Shown one piece after another: positions 36,540 through 45,716 of a stretch of DNA of 64,000 nucleotides; within the stretch, counting starts at the first letter, position 1, and every line of letters starts with the position of its first letter. Below the pieces are notes generated by a model, which ran no database searches, was not told where the DNA came from, and saw nothing but the letters and a program-made list of their open reading frames with translations. Where the stretch lies: NCBI RefSeq assembly GCF_003369915.1, contig NC_046674.1:31623657-31687656 (forward strand), read 5' to 3'. The DNA comes from Drosophila miranda. Taxonomy: Eukaryota; Arthropoda; Insecta; Diptera; Drosophilidae. The translations under genes were made by a program, and so were the position numbers.

Positions 36540-37633
36540 CTAATTAACTTTGAAGAAGGATGCAATGCTCTTGGTACCTTTGGCTCCTTTCGCCAGAGCC
36601 TTCTCTTTGGCCGTCATGCTACGCTCCTTAAGCGGTTCCAGAGTGGGTGGGGACGTTATACAATCCTTACCATTGTCGCTGTCCAGCAAACCACTGAGCT
36701 TCAGCTTGGATGCGGCATCGCTGTCATGGCTATTCAGTTTAATTTTTTTGCTGTTGCTGCCCTCTTGTCCCACCTGTGACTTTCGCTTCTGAGCTGCGGT
36801 TTTCTCCTCAACTATAGCCTGAATCTCGCTGGGTATATGTAGATAGCCGATCAGTTGATCGTGCAGGTTGGAATCCAGGTAGCGGCCAACAATGTCACAG
36901 GCCATACGTCCATAGTCCATCTCGTTGACAACATTGTCTGACAGCTTTTCGCTTCGAACAAAGTTCTTTGATTGAGCACTGTGGCCGCAGTGGATCTGCT
37001 TTTGTTTCAGAATCTCTGCCACATGTCGTGTCTTGAGGGCCAGCCAGGCGAGCGTCCGCTCCTGATTGTATTTGTAGAAGGTCAAGTCTCCAGACATCTT
37101 AACATCGGCCACACACTTAAGACCGTTGGAGTCAACGAACTGCGTTAGGAAGCGACTCGTGCTGGCTTCGTGTACAGCAATATTATCCAGCGACATTGCT
37201 CCTGGTTGGGTTTAGATAAAAAGTAAATATCATTGCGATGGAAGGCGATCTGGCAAATCTAGACATACTTACTCTGCGCACAGTGTTTCCTCAAGTGGTG
37301 TATCGCCAGCAGTGTTGTATCCATGGGCATGGTCATATAGACTCTGCCATTGGCGCATATCTCGCTGTTGATTAGCCAGCCGCGTCGCGGCTCCGCATAT
37401 TCCAGCAGCTCCATAATTTGGCCATCTGGGTTTGTTAGAAACAATGCATCTTTTCCCTTGCCAGGATGGTAAAAGCGATCCACGCGAAGCCGCTGATTAT
37501 CATCCGGTAGTATCTTTTCGGATATGTAGAGCACTTTCTTTAATCCAGCCACGGTCGATTTTTGCGCAGCCGTATCTATATTTGCGTCTGGATCTGGCTT
37601 TGGTTTTGCTGATCGCGTTGTCTTTTTACTCAT
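36540..37633 (-). CDS. RnaseH2B: Ribonuclease H2 subunit B
   Basis: Accessory subunit of RNase H2, the nuclear enzyme that removes ribonucleotides and RNA:DNA hybrids from DNA. Exon 1 37633-37273 and exon 2 37201-36540 flank a 71-bp intron and give 340 aa; the ATG at 37633 is the first in the frame. The N-terminal part holds the triple-barrel domain used for assembly with subunit C (QRLRVDRFYHPGKGKDALFL, EPRRGWLINS, MPMDTTLLAIHHLRKHCAQ). The middle is the Ydr279 helical region (SGDLTFYKYNQERTLAWLAL, MDYGRMACDIVGRYLDSNL). The last residues, TKSIASFF (330-337), form a PCNA-interacting PIP box with Thr in place of the usual Gln, as expected for this subunit. A Lys-rich nuclear-signal-like patch (NSKKIKLN) lies before it. 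From memory, D. melanogaster CG11164. Confidence 0.9.
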
Positions 37634-38213
37634 TTTCAAATAACTAATTGGTTCGTAGGACTGCAGTTAAAGTGGTTTTGAGTTGACGCGTTTCGCTAAA
37701 GAGATTATACAAATTTCCAAACAATGAATGTAAATAAAGTAAACTAAAAACAATCTCCCGCGTTTGTTAGAGATGCAGAACTATCGACTGCCATATTCGA
37801 TAGGTGTACATTTTTTTAATATCTGTAATAACCAGGGACTGTGAAAAACGATTTTTTTTAATAATAGATCCTAGAAAAAAGGATTCTTTATTTTTGAAAA
37901 ACCTCTGCATTGCCGCCATGATTTTTAATTTCTGATTTTGTACGGTTTTGTTCAATAACACAAGACAAACAAATTTAAATTTTTTCCGCCGTGAACCAAA
38001 CGACTTTTTCTGTTACATGTTAACTGATTTTGTTGTTGTTAAATGCTCAAAAACTGTTTTGTAGTCATGTTTTTTTCAGAGGTTGTGCTTCTTTTTTCAC
38101 ATAGCTTAAGTATCTTAGGACTGGTTACAGTGAACTTTGCAACTCTGAAAAGCTGATAAGTGCATCTATAAATCAAACCTCTGTCCCATAAGCTTACCGT
38201 CTGGGAAACATTA
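37634..38213. other. RNase H2B upstream region
   Basis: AT-rich, no gene seen; the RNase H2B promoter should lie in the left 200 bases. It ends at the retroelement target duplication. Confidence 0.4.
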
Positions 38214-38226
38214 ATCTTTCAAATTA
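38214..38226. repeat. Target-site duplication, left copy
   Basis: ATCTTTCAAATTA occurs here and again at 43438-43450, exactly flanking the LOA-clade element. The 13-base identity stops at both edges. Confidence 0.85.
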
Positions 38227-38348
38227 GGTTAGGTTAGGTTAGGTTGAGGCGGCTGCCGGGCTCGCTCGGAGCCCGTCACACTTAGGCCGGTTTCGGCCCG
38301 TTGTGATACCGCATAGGATCATTCCTTCCTGCGTTGTGAGACTTCCTG

Positions 38349-39290
38349 TCAGCAATTATCCCACCCAGATGCTCTCACAAAGTTCGCTATCCTCCTGGGA
38401 CATAGTTTGGACATCTCTGAGATGTCGTGTAGAAAGGCTGAGCCCAGGTACGGTAGCCTTCTTCTGCTGAGAGCTGGGCAGGAGCAGAACAGATGTTCCA
38501 CTGTCTCCTCCTCTTCCTCGTCTCTACAGCTGCGACAAAAATCGTTATGTGGGGCCCCCAGCCTGTTAGCGTGGGTGCCTATTAGCCAGTGTCCTGTGAG
38601 GGAACGTATGACTACGCTGCACCTTTTCCTGCGTAACTTGAGGAGCTCGGAGGTGCGCTTCATGTCCATGGTCGGCCATGTTTGCCGAGTTGTGCGACAT
38701 CGTGGCACTATTTGCCACATATCGTTTGTTAGTCGCTTGTATTGCTCTTTTATAATGAGCTTACAGGTGGCCATTGGCATACAGATATCCTCCTTGTCTT
38801 GGAGAAGGGGGATTGTAGTGCCAGATCTGGCCAGCTCGTCCGCTATACAGTTGCCCTCGATGTCCCGGTGGCCCGAGACCCAAATCAGGCTAATAGCAAA
38901 TTGCTGAGCCATCTCGTGCAGAGATTTGCGGCAGTCTGCCACGGTGGCCGAGCTCGAGGAAATCGCACTTAGCGATTTGATCGCAGCCTGGCTGTCGCTA
39001 TAAATGTTTAGCTTGGTTGCCGTAACGGCAACCGCTTGTAGGCAGTCTAGAGCCTCCCTGATTGCTATGACCTCCGCTTGAAAGACACTGCAATGATCTG
39101 GGAGCCTGAAGGAATGCCTTATGTTTAGCTGTTCAGTGTAGATTCCCCCTCCGACTCTGTCGTCCAGCTTTGATCCATCTGTGAAGATGTTTATGGCCCC
39201 ATCTGGGCCTGGGAGTCCCTCGAGCCATTCGTCTCTGTGAGGGATGATTGTGTCGAAGGGAGTGACTGTGTACTCTCTTGGAACTTGGTA
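38349..39290 (-). pseudogene. LOA element RNase H domain (ORF2 C-terminus)
   Basis: The minus strand reads INIFTDGSKLDDRVGGG, FQAEVIAIREALDC, LNIYSDSQAAIKSL and VSGHRDIEGNCIADELARSG. The four acidic active-site residues of RNase H (Asp in TDGS, Glu in AEVIA, Asp in SDSQA, Asp in IADELA) are all present. Downstream, CRSCRDEEEEETVEHLFCSC is the usual C-terminal Cys/His motif of such ORF2 proteins. This part is in one frame and looks young. Confidence 0.85.
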
Positions 39291-39401
39291 GTCTGTTTTT
39301 GAGGGGACGGTACTGTTATTATGTGTAGAGTGCAGTCATTGCTTTCTTCACTCTGTCTTTGACATTCAGGTTCCAGTTAAGCTTCTTGTCAATTACCAAC
39401 C

Positions 39402-40608
39402 CTAAGTAACTGGCACTGTCGCTAAAGGAGAGCCTGCATGCTTGTAGTATTGGAGGGATGAGAAGGGATTCCCCGAGAAGATAATCGCAACGTCGTCCGC
39501 ATAGGCCACGTCTTTGCAGCCCCCCCCTTCTAGGTCACATAGAATCTTGTTGACTGCTATGTTCCACAGAAGAAGAGACAGGACACCACCTTGCGGGGTG
39601 CCTCTGTTGACATACCTTGACTGGGCGGACGATCCCATCGATGATGTCACCGTCCTGCATGTGAGCAATTGATCAATGAGCATCACTAAGTGACGGTCCA
39701 CCCCCAGGTCAGTCAGGGCTTCTGTCATGGCGCCCGGTACAACGTTGTTGAAAGCTCCCTCAATATCGAGAAAGGCTATGAGTGAGTACTCTTTGTGATG
39801 CAGAGATTTCTCTACCGCTGAGATCACTTCATGAAGAGCCGTTTCGTGGATTTTCCTTTCCGGTAGGGATGCTGTGCGCCTGACAGCAACTGAGGGTGTA
39901 TAGTTGTCCTCAGTTGCAGCCCGACGAGTCTCTTAAAGGTTTTGAGGAGGAAGGACGATAGGCTGATTGGTCTAAAGTCTTTTGTAGTTGAGTGCGAGGC
40001 TTTTCCTGCTTTGGGAATGAAGACTATCTTTGCCTTAAGCCATGTTCGCGGGATTGTACCCACAGCCAGTATCTTCCTGAAGATACCTTGTAGCCAGTTG
40101 ATGGCCGTATCCCCGGCCTTCTGAAGTTGGGCAGGGATTACCTGGTCTGGGCCTGGCGATTTGAACGGGTTGAAGCTGTTTATTGCCCAGCTTATGTTAC
40201 GTTTTGTGAGGATGTGATCCATCGAGGTTACCGGTCCCTCTCCTGGGAGATGTACCGTCTCGATGGTTGTGCACCCTGGGAAATGCGTGTCTAGTAGAAT
40301 GTGCAGGGACTCCTCACTGGTGTTGGTCCACGTGCCGTCATTCCTTTTAAGATACCCTACCGAGGGGTTAGTTTTTGAGAGAATCTTTCGAAGCCTTGCG
40401 GCCTCGGACGTTTCCTCAATTTCCGAGCAAAATTTTTGCCAAGATTTTTTTGCCAATTTTTGCTTTCCTTGTTTCCTTTTTATATAGTGACAGACTGATT
40501 TTGTAGTCTGCCCAGTGGCTCTCCTCGTTCGCGCTTTTGGCCCTGTTGAAGAGGGTCCTGCAGCTTTTACGTAGGATGTCTATTTGTTTTGACCACCAGG
40601 GGGGTTTC
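39402..40608 (-). pseudogene. LOA element reverse transcriptase domain, frameshifted
   Basis: Three overlapping frames (40608-40416, 40456-39824, 39827-39402) carry successive RT blocks: KPPWWSKQID, NPFKSPGPDQVIPAQLQKAG, FIPKAGKASHSTTKDFRPIS, IAFLDIEGAFNNV, GTPQGGVLS and DVAYADDVAI. All catalytic Asp residues are visible (FLDIEGAF, YADD). Frameshifts lie near 40440 and 39825, with another near 39450, so no single protein is made. Confidence 0.85.
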
Positions 40609-41716
40609 TTTTTATACCCGATACTCAAGATGAGTATTGGGGTATATTAGATTTGTGGTAAAAGTGGATGTGTGTAACGTCCAGAAGGAATCGTTTCCGA
40701 CCCCATAAAGTATATATATTCTTGATCAGCATCAATAGCCGAGTCGATTGAGCCCTGTCTGTCTGTCCGTCTGTCCGTCCGTCCGTCCGTCCGTCCGTCC
40801 CCTTCAGCGCCTAGTGCTCAAAGACTATAAGAGCTAGAGCAACGATGTTTTGGATTCAGACTTCTGTGATATGTCACTGCTACAAAAATATTTCAAAACT
40901 TCGCCCCGCCCACTTCCGCCCCCACAAAAGACGAAAATCTGTGGCATCCACATTTTTAAAGATACGATAAAACCAAAAACGCAGAATCGGTGAGGATGAC
41001 CATATCTTCTACAGTGCAAAATCTGAACCAGATCGTATAATTATTTTAGCCAGAATCAAGAAAACAATTTCATTCTTTCTCGCTCTGTCTCTCTCTAACA
41101 CACAGGTTTCATGGTCGGTTTTGTCAATTGCATACTATGAGTTCAAGGATCTCAGAACCTATAAGAGCCAGAGCAACCAAATTTGTTATCCACACTCCTG
41201 TGATATCGGACCTTGACCGTTTCGTGTCCAAATTTCGCCACACCCCCTTCCGCCCCCGCAAAGGACGAAAATCTAGGGATATTCAAAAATCTCAGAGACT
41301 ATTAAGGCTAGAGTAACCAAATTTGGTATCCGCACTCCTGTTAGATCTTACTATAAAACGTGTATCTCAAAGTTTCGCCCCACCCCCTTCCGCCCACGCA
41401 AAAGACGAAAATCTGTTGCATCCACAATATTGCACATTCGAGAAAACTAAAAACGCAGAATCATAGATAATGACCATATCTATCAGGTTGCTGAATCTGG
41501 ATCAGATCGGATCATTTTTGTAGCCAAAAGGAACAAATCAATTTGCAGTAGCTACGCAGCGCCCGACGTCACGCTCAGACTGATTTTCTGTCTCTCTCGC
41601 ACACACTCTTTGTCGTGTGATTCAATATTAGCGGCGTCTGCCGCAGGAGAGCCATACTGACTTAGTATCGGGTATAACTGTAGAGTTGCGGTGTCCGCAG
41701 CAACTCACAACGTTCC
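40609..41716 (+). mobile_element. DINE-1-like (Helitron-derived) non-autonomous element inserted in the LOA ORF2
   Basis: It starts TTTTTATACCCGATACTCAA and ends CAACTCACAACGTTCC. Subterminal inverted repeats TATACCCGATACT and AGTATCGGGTATA, a TATATATTCTTGATCAGCAT core, a CTGTCCGTCCGTC run and a terminal hairpin (AGTTGCGG...CCGCAGCAACT) are typical of the DINE-1/INE-1 class. Modules starting CTCAAAGACTATAAGAGCTA recur at about 40818, 41150 and 41290. It lies between the endonuclease and RT blocks of the LOA ORF2 without a visible target duplication, and the coding frame continues in phase across it. A second long copy, inverted, is at 55710-56775. Confidence 0.82.
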
Positions 41717-42621
41717 ACCTCGTTCCCCCTAGGTTTGCTAGAGGGGCATGCTGCCGCGAAGGCTTTGTTGCATGCTTCTGTGAACCTGTTCACTAGGCGA
41801 TCTAGGTCGTCTTTTGTGTCCGGGCATGATGGTGCTTTAGAGGGGAGTAAGTCCTCCAGGGCTGAGCTATATTTTTCCCAGTTGGCTTTCCTGGGATTAA
41901 TATAGTCCTTAGGTTTCGGACACTCGAGGGATAGTGTGGTCTCGATGTATCTGTGGTCAGAGAAAGAGTGGTCATCAAGGACTTGCCAACTCTTGACTAT
42001 GTCTAACAGGTTGGGAGACACTAAGGTGAGGTCAATAACCTCCTGTCGATTTTTAATTATAAAATTGGGGTCGTTGCCCCGATTAAAAATATATAGATTT
42101 GAGTTAAGGATGAAGCTGAAAAGTGACTCACCCCTTACATTTGTGTTCGAGCTCCCCCATTGAGTGTGGTGAGCGTTGGCATCGCAACTTATTAATAGGT
42201 CTATGTCCGACCTCTCGCTGTCGCTGGCTAGTTTGCGAGCAAGGTCGTTGGGAGGATCGTTTTCCTCATGGGCCATGTAGGACGACATCAGCCTTAGATG
42301 TGTCCCTTTCAGCTCTAGGCTTGCCGCCGTGTTGTCGCTATCGCTATAATTATGGAGCAGAAAGATATTAAGGTGCTTTCTGGCGAGAATGCAGGTGCGG
42401 GTTTTACCTTCATGTTGAGCTACAATTATCTTGTACTCCTTCGACCCTAGTCCACACACCTTGTCTCCCACTATCCAAGGTTCCTGGATCAGGGCTACGT
42501 CTGCTCCGCTCTCTTCGAGGCGGAATATAAGAGCAGCGGATGCTGCTTTACAGTGGTGGAGATTGATCTGAAGAAGCCTCAAGGACATCCTTAGTGTTCT
42601 CCACCACTGTAATGTCGGCAT
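41717..42621 (-). pseudogene. LOA element APE-type endonuclease domain (ORF2 N-terminus)
   Basis: The minus strand reads LRLLQINLHHCKAASAAL, VALIQEPWIVGDKVCGLG, LISCDANAHHTQWGS, GNDPNFI and DHSFSDHRYIETTL: the Asn, Glu (QEPW), Asp-Asn-type (CDANAHH) and SDH residues of the AP-endonuclease-like fold used for target nicking in non-LTR elements. The frame is open to the DINE-1-like insertion at 41716. Confidence 0.85.
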
Positions 42622-42649
42622 CTGGATCGTCCTCGACTTCCTCGTGGCA

Positions 42650-43439
42650 TCACATCGCCTCGAAGTCGCATCTCAGCGTGCCATCGGTGGAGTAGCCCTC
42701 TGGGTCTGTCTCAGTGTGATCGTCGGGTGCTTCGATCTCCGAGGCAGCGTCCTGCTCGACTGGCTTGTCGACAGGGCGTGCCCCGGCCGCTGCATCCGAC
42801 TTGTAGACCTTTACGGTCACAGAGCTGAACCCAAAATTGAGCTCGCCTTTGGCAGCCTCAATCGGGGCCAGGCCAGGCTGCTTTTCCAGCAGCTCGAAGC
42901 AGCGGTCGGCCAGTGCCGCTTCCACCCACTTCCACTCCCACGCCAGTCAGCGTCCTTTCTCTGGCAATCTGCGCGAACGATGTGTTAGGCAGTACTCTGG
43001 AGCGCTTCGGTGTTGGCCCAGGAGTCTCTTGCGAGCGCTGCCTTTTTGGCTGAGGGGCTTCCTTCTTCGGTGCTTCCTTGCCAAAGTTCGGCAGCACCTT
43101 CGAGGCCCACTCAACCTTCTTTATCCATTTGTCCGTCGGGCTGGACATCTGGCTTGCGTTCTGCCGACGGAGTATATTGCCAGCACTCCTTCTATCGGCA
43201 TATGTAAAAGATTTGGCTTGGACACTAGTAGATGGTGACTCATCACCCGCCACTTTACCAGCAGGCAGAGCAGCCGCAGGATTGCATAGCCACTCTGCCA
43301 AGGTATTGGTTTTGGGAGCCAATTCACCACCCACCCCGAAACCGGGATGGGACCGCTTTGGGCTCTCCCTAGCATCTTCCGCCGCGCAGGTTTTCACTGC
43401 TGATTTGCGGGTTGGGCCAGGCCTTTGGGCCGCTGCCAT
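42650..43439 (-). pseudogene. LOA element ORF1 (gag-like), frameshifted
   Basis: Frame one runs from ATG 43439 to 42858 (MAAAQRPGPTRKSAVKTCAA start, basic, Pro-rich); a second frame continues 42925-42650 (CFELLEKQPGLAPIEAAKGE) to a TGA. A frameshift near 42920 separates them. The first two bases of the ATG lie in the right copy of the target duplication, so either the 5' end is exact or this start was gained on insertion. No CCHC knuckle is seen. Confidence 0.7.
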
Positions 43440-43450
43440 CTTTCAAATTA
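43438..43450. repeat. Target-site duplication, right copy
   Basis: ATCTTTCAAATTA, identical to 38214-38226; marks the 5' boundary of the LOA-clade element. Confidence 0.85.
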
Positions 43451-44389
43451 AAAATTAATAATTTTTGCGTTATATTTACATATATTGACTTTTAAGACTC
43501 GAGAAAAAATACCACACTTTTGTATTTGCAACAGTTTTGAACGTTAAAGTGTTTTTTGTCAAGGAACGTAACGGAATTTAACGGCAAAATGCGACATTTG
43601 AAAGTTTGGTCAAACGGCTGCAGCTTTACCTTAAGTATGCAAAAAAAAAATAAAACACATGAAAACATTTTTTTTTTTTACTTTTCACGACTTATCAAAG
43701 CAAAAATTTTTGGAAAATACCAAACCGTAAAAAATAGAAAATCATTAAAAAATTTTAGAGCCCCCCATCTATCAGAAAAAGTCGGCTTGGTTTACAAGGT
43801 AAATGTGGTGTTTCATAGTTTAATTTGTAATGTAAGGCTGACTCTCTTTTTTACAGCTACTCTCGCTTCAAGTCTACTTTCTTGCAACTAAAAGTAACGG
43901 TAAAGCCTAAAAGCAGCAAAATTTTCCATCGATTTTGCTCAAAGCAGAGTTTAAGGCCAAATGACAAAAATACACCAGAAAAAATGCAAAATGGAGAGAA
44001 GAGATACTGGTGGCGACGAGTTTAATATATATGTACATACATATGTGTAGGTGTATGCTACACCTTCTTTCTTTGTACTTTATTATGTTGGAGCCATTGA
44101 AGAAACAAATACACGCAGGTTGAAGTGGAGTACGGAGATGGGAACTCTTTTTATAAGTATTTGGTATGTTAACAAAAACACAAATTAACAGAAATTTCGC
44201 TTCTAGCTCTTGCTTAAGCCGGTTGTGTTTTTTTCTTGCTCCTGCATTCTCCGCCCTTTGCTTAAATATCATACAACATAGTTGTGACTTTGTTTTGATA
44301 TATCATCGCATCTCTTTAATTTGATTTTACTTTGTGTTAATCACCAGTGTTTTGTTTGTAAACAAGTGTTTAATATAAATTCAATATTC
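43451..44389. other. AT-rich spacer between retroelements
   Basis: No gene seen. A stretch near 43555-43590 with AACGTAACGGAATTTAACGG recalls the AACGTAACAG blocks at 52478 and 53270. Confidence 0.3.
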
Positions 44390-44798
44390 GCAACGTAACG
44401 CATCGGACTCTTGCAGGCAATTTGTTATTGTTTTTTGCCCAGTCTGCTTTTCGTTATCGCTTCTTCGGTGTGCACTGTTCTCGCGCATCAACGTTTGCAT
44501 CGCCCACACTCGCTTTACTGCTCGTTTCCTGCACTTCGTTGGATCATCTGCTTTGAATTATTGCCGCTGCAGTTGATTGTCGGGCTCGCTCTGCTGTCTG
44601 CTCTCCCATTTTACCTGCGCTCTCACTCCGTTCTTTTATTAATTCACAATTTATTTATTATTCACAAAGAAATGTGAATTCGGTGGTGTAATCATTGGTG
44701 ATTCATTCCTAAGCTGCTGGCTGTGCGACAATTTTGCCCACATAAAATGTGCTGGTGGCGGAAATTTTGGCCGGCTAAATGATCTGATCTCGAAACGC

Positions 44799-45716
44799 AT
44801 GGGCCTGTCTTGGTCATGTCTGGCTTGTCGGGAGATTGAGGCCGAAATGCGCACATTTATGAGACAGACTCGAACTGGGTTTCTGGATGTCCGGAAACAA
44901 TTTGTGGCTCTCAACGAGAAATATCTTGCCCTTGAATCACAGTTTCTTGGGCTCAAACTCTTGAGCGAAGCGCCTAGACGGAAAACTCCGCATAATGATA
45001 ACAATCTCTTGCAACCTAATCCGATTGGTACGCCTGCCTCCCACCTTCATCCATCGGAAGCATTTGTTACTCCGTGTAGTCATGCCACGCCGTTGTCTGT
45101 AAATCCGCCAACGGTGGCTCCGGTGTTCTTTACACCGAGCAATGTGCTTCCTTCGAGCATCCAAGTTCCCAACAGCATCAATCCCATCCCTGCAGTTTCT
45201 GTGGCCGTCACTTCTGACGCGGTGAGTGCTCCTAGTGCGGGTGTTCTGGTTGCTGACGACGTCTTGCCAATTCCTGCTCCAATTCCTGCTCCAATTCCTG
45301 CTCCAATTCCTACTCCAATTCCTGCTACAGCCATTGCTGCCAATTCCTCTGCCCTTGGACCGAGATCTCTTTTAGGAGTGGCTCCACCATCTCGATCTCG
45401 CTCGGGACTTCAACTTAGAGCAGTGGTCCCTCGGAAAGCAATATTTGTTTCTCGTCTTATTCCTGAGGCTACAACGGAGGATGTTAAACAACATCTTTCC
45501 TCTAAACTTAACACTTCGCCTGTTGATATAGTTGTGACTAAATTTACATTTAAAAATAAGCGCAACATATCATCCTTTAAAATTCTTCTCCCTGATTCTT
45601 TACTATCCTGTTCTCTAGAACCGTCAATATGGCCTGAGCATACAATTGTGCATGAGTTCCTTCTCAAAGATTCGAACTCGAATCCAAGAATTACCGAACA
45701 TGCTCCAAAAAACTGA
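44799..45716 (+). pseudogene. CR1/Jockey-type ORF1
   Basis: A 305-aa open frame from MGLSWSCLACREIEAEMRTF with a coiled-coil-like segment, a Pro/Ala repeat (PIPAPIPAPIPAPIPTPIPA) and a C-terminal RNA-binding-like block (VPRKAIFVSRLIPEATTEDV). The frame is open upstream of the ATG to about 44655 and there adds CEFGG, CWLCDNFAHIKCAG, which with WSCLAC makes a PHD-like Cys4-His-Cys3 pattern. The true start is therefore probably lost. Its TGA overlaps the ORF2 ATG by one base (TGATG). Confidence 0.7.

Larger units (their letters stand above)
38227..43437 (-). mobile_element. LOA-clade non-LTR retrotransposon, split by a DINE-1-like element
   Basis: The element reads leftward: ORF1 (gag-like), APE-type endonuclease, reverse transcriptase and RNase H. 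An RNase H domain after the RT with this RT style (GTPQGGVLS, YADDVAI) points to the LOA/I group; TRIM of D. miranda and bilbo of D. subobscura are the nearest families I know. It is flanked by a 13-bp target duplication. Without the 1,108-bp insert at 40609-41716 it is about 4.1 kb. The 3' end is a short (AACCT) array, TTAGG four times on the plus strand (38224-38243, the first two bases and a third shared with the duplication). Several frameshifts make this copy inactive. Confidence 0.88.

Noticed and set aside
37767..37961. Minus-strand peptide rich in Lys/Phe
   Set aside because: AT-rich chance frame in the RNase H2B upstream region.
38224..38243. Interstitial telomere
   Set aside because: Four TTAGG units coincide exactly with the 3' end of the LOA element and Drosophila telomeres do not use TTAGG; better explained as the element tail.
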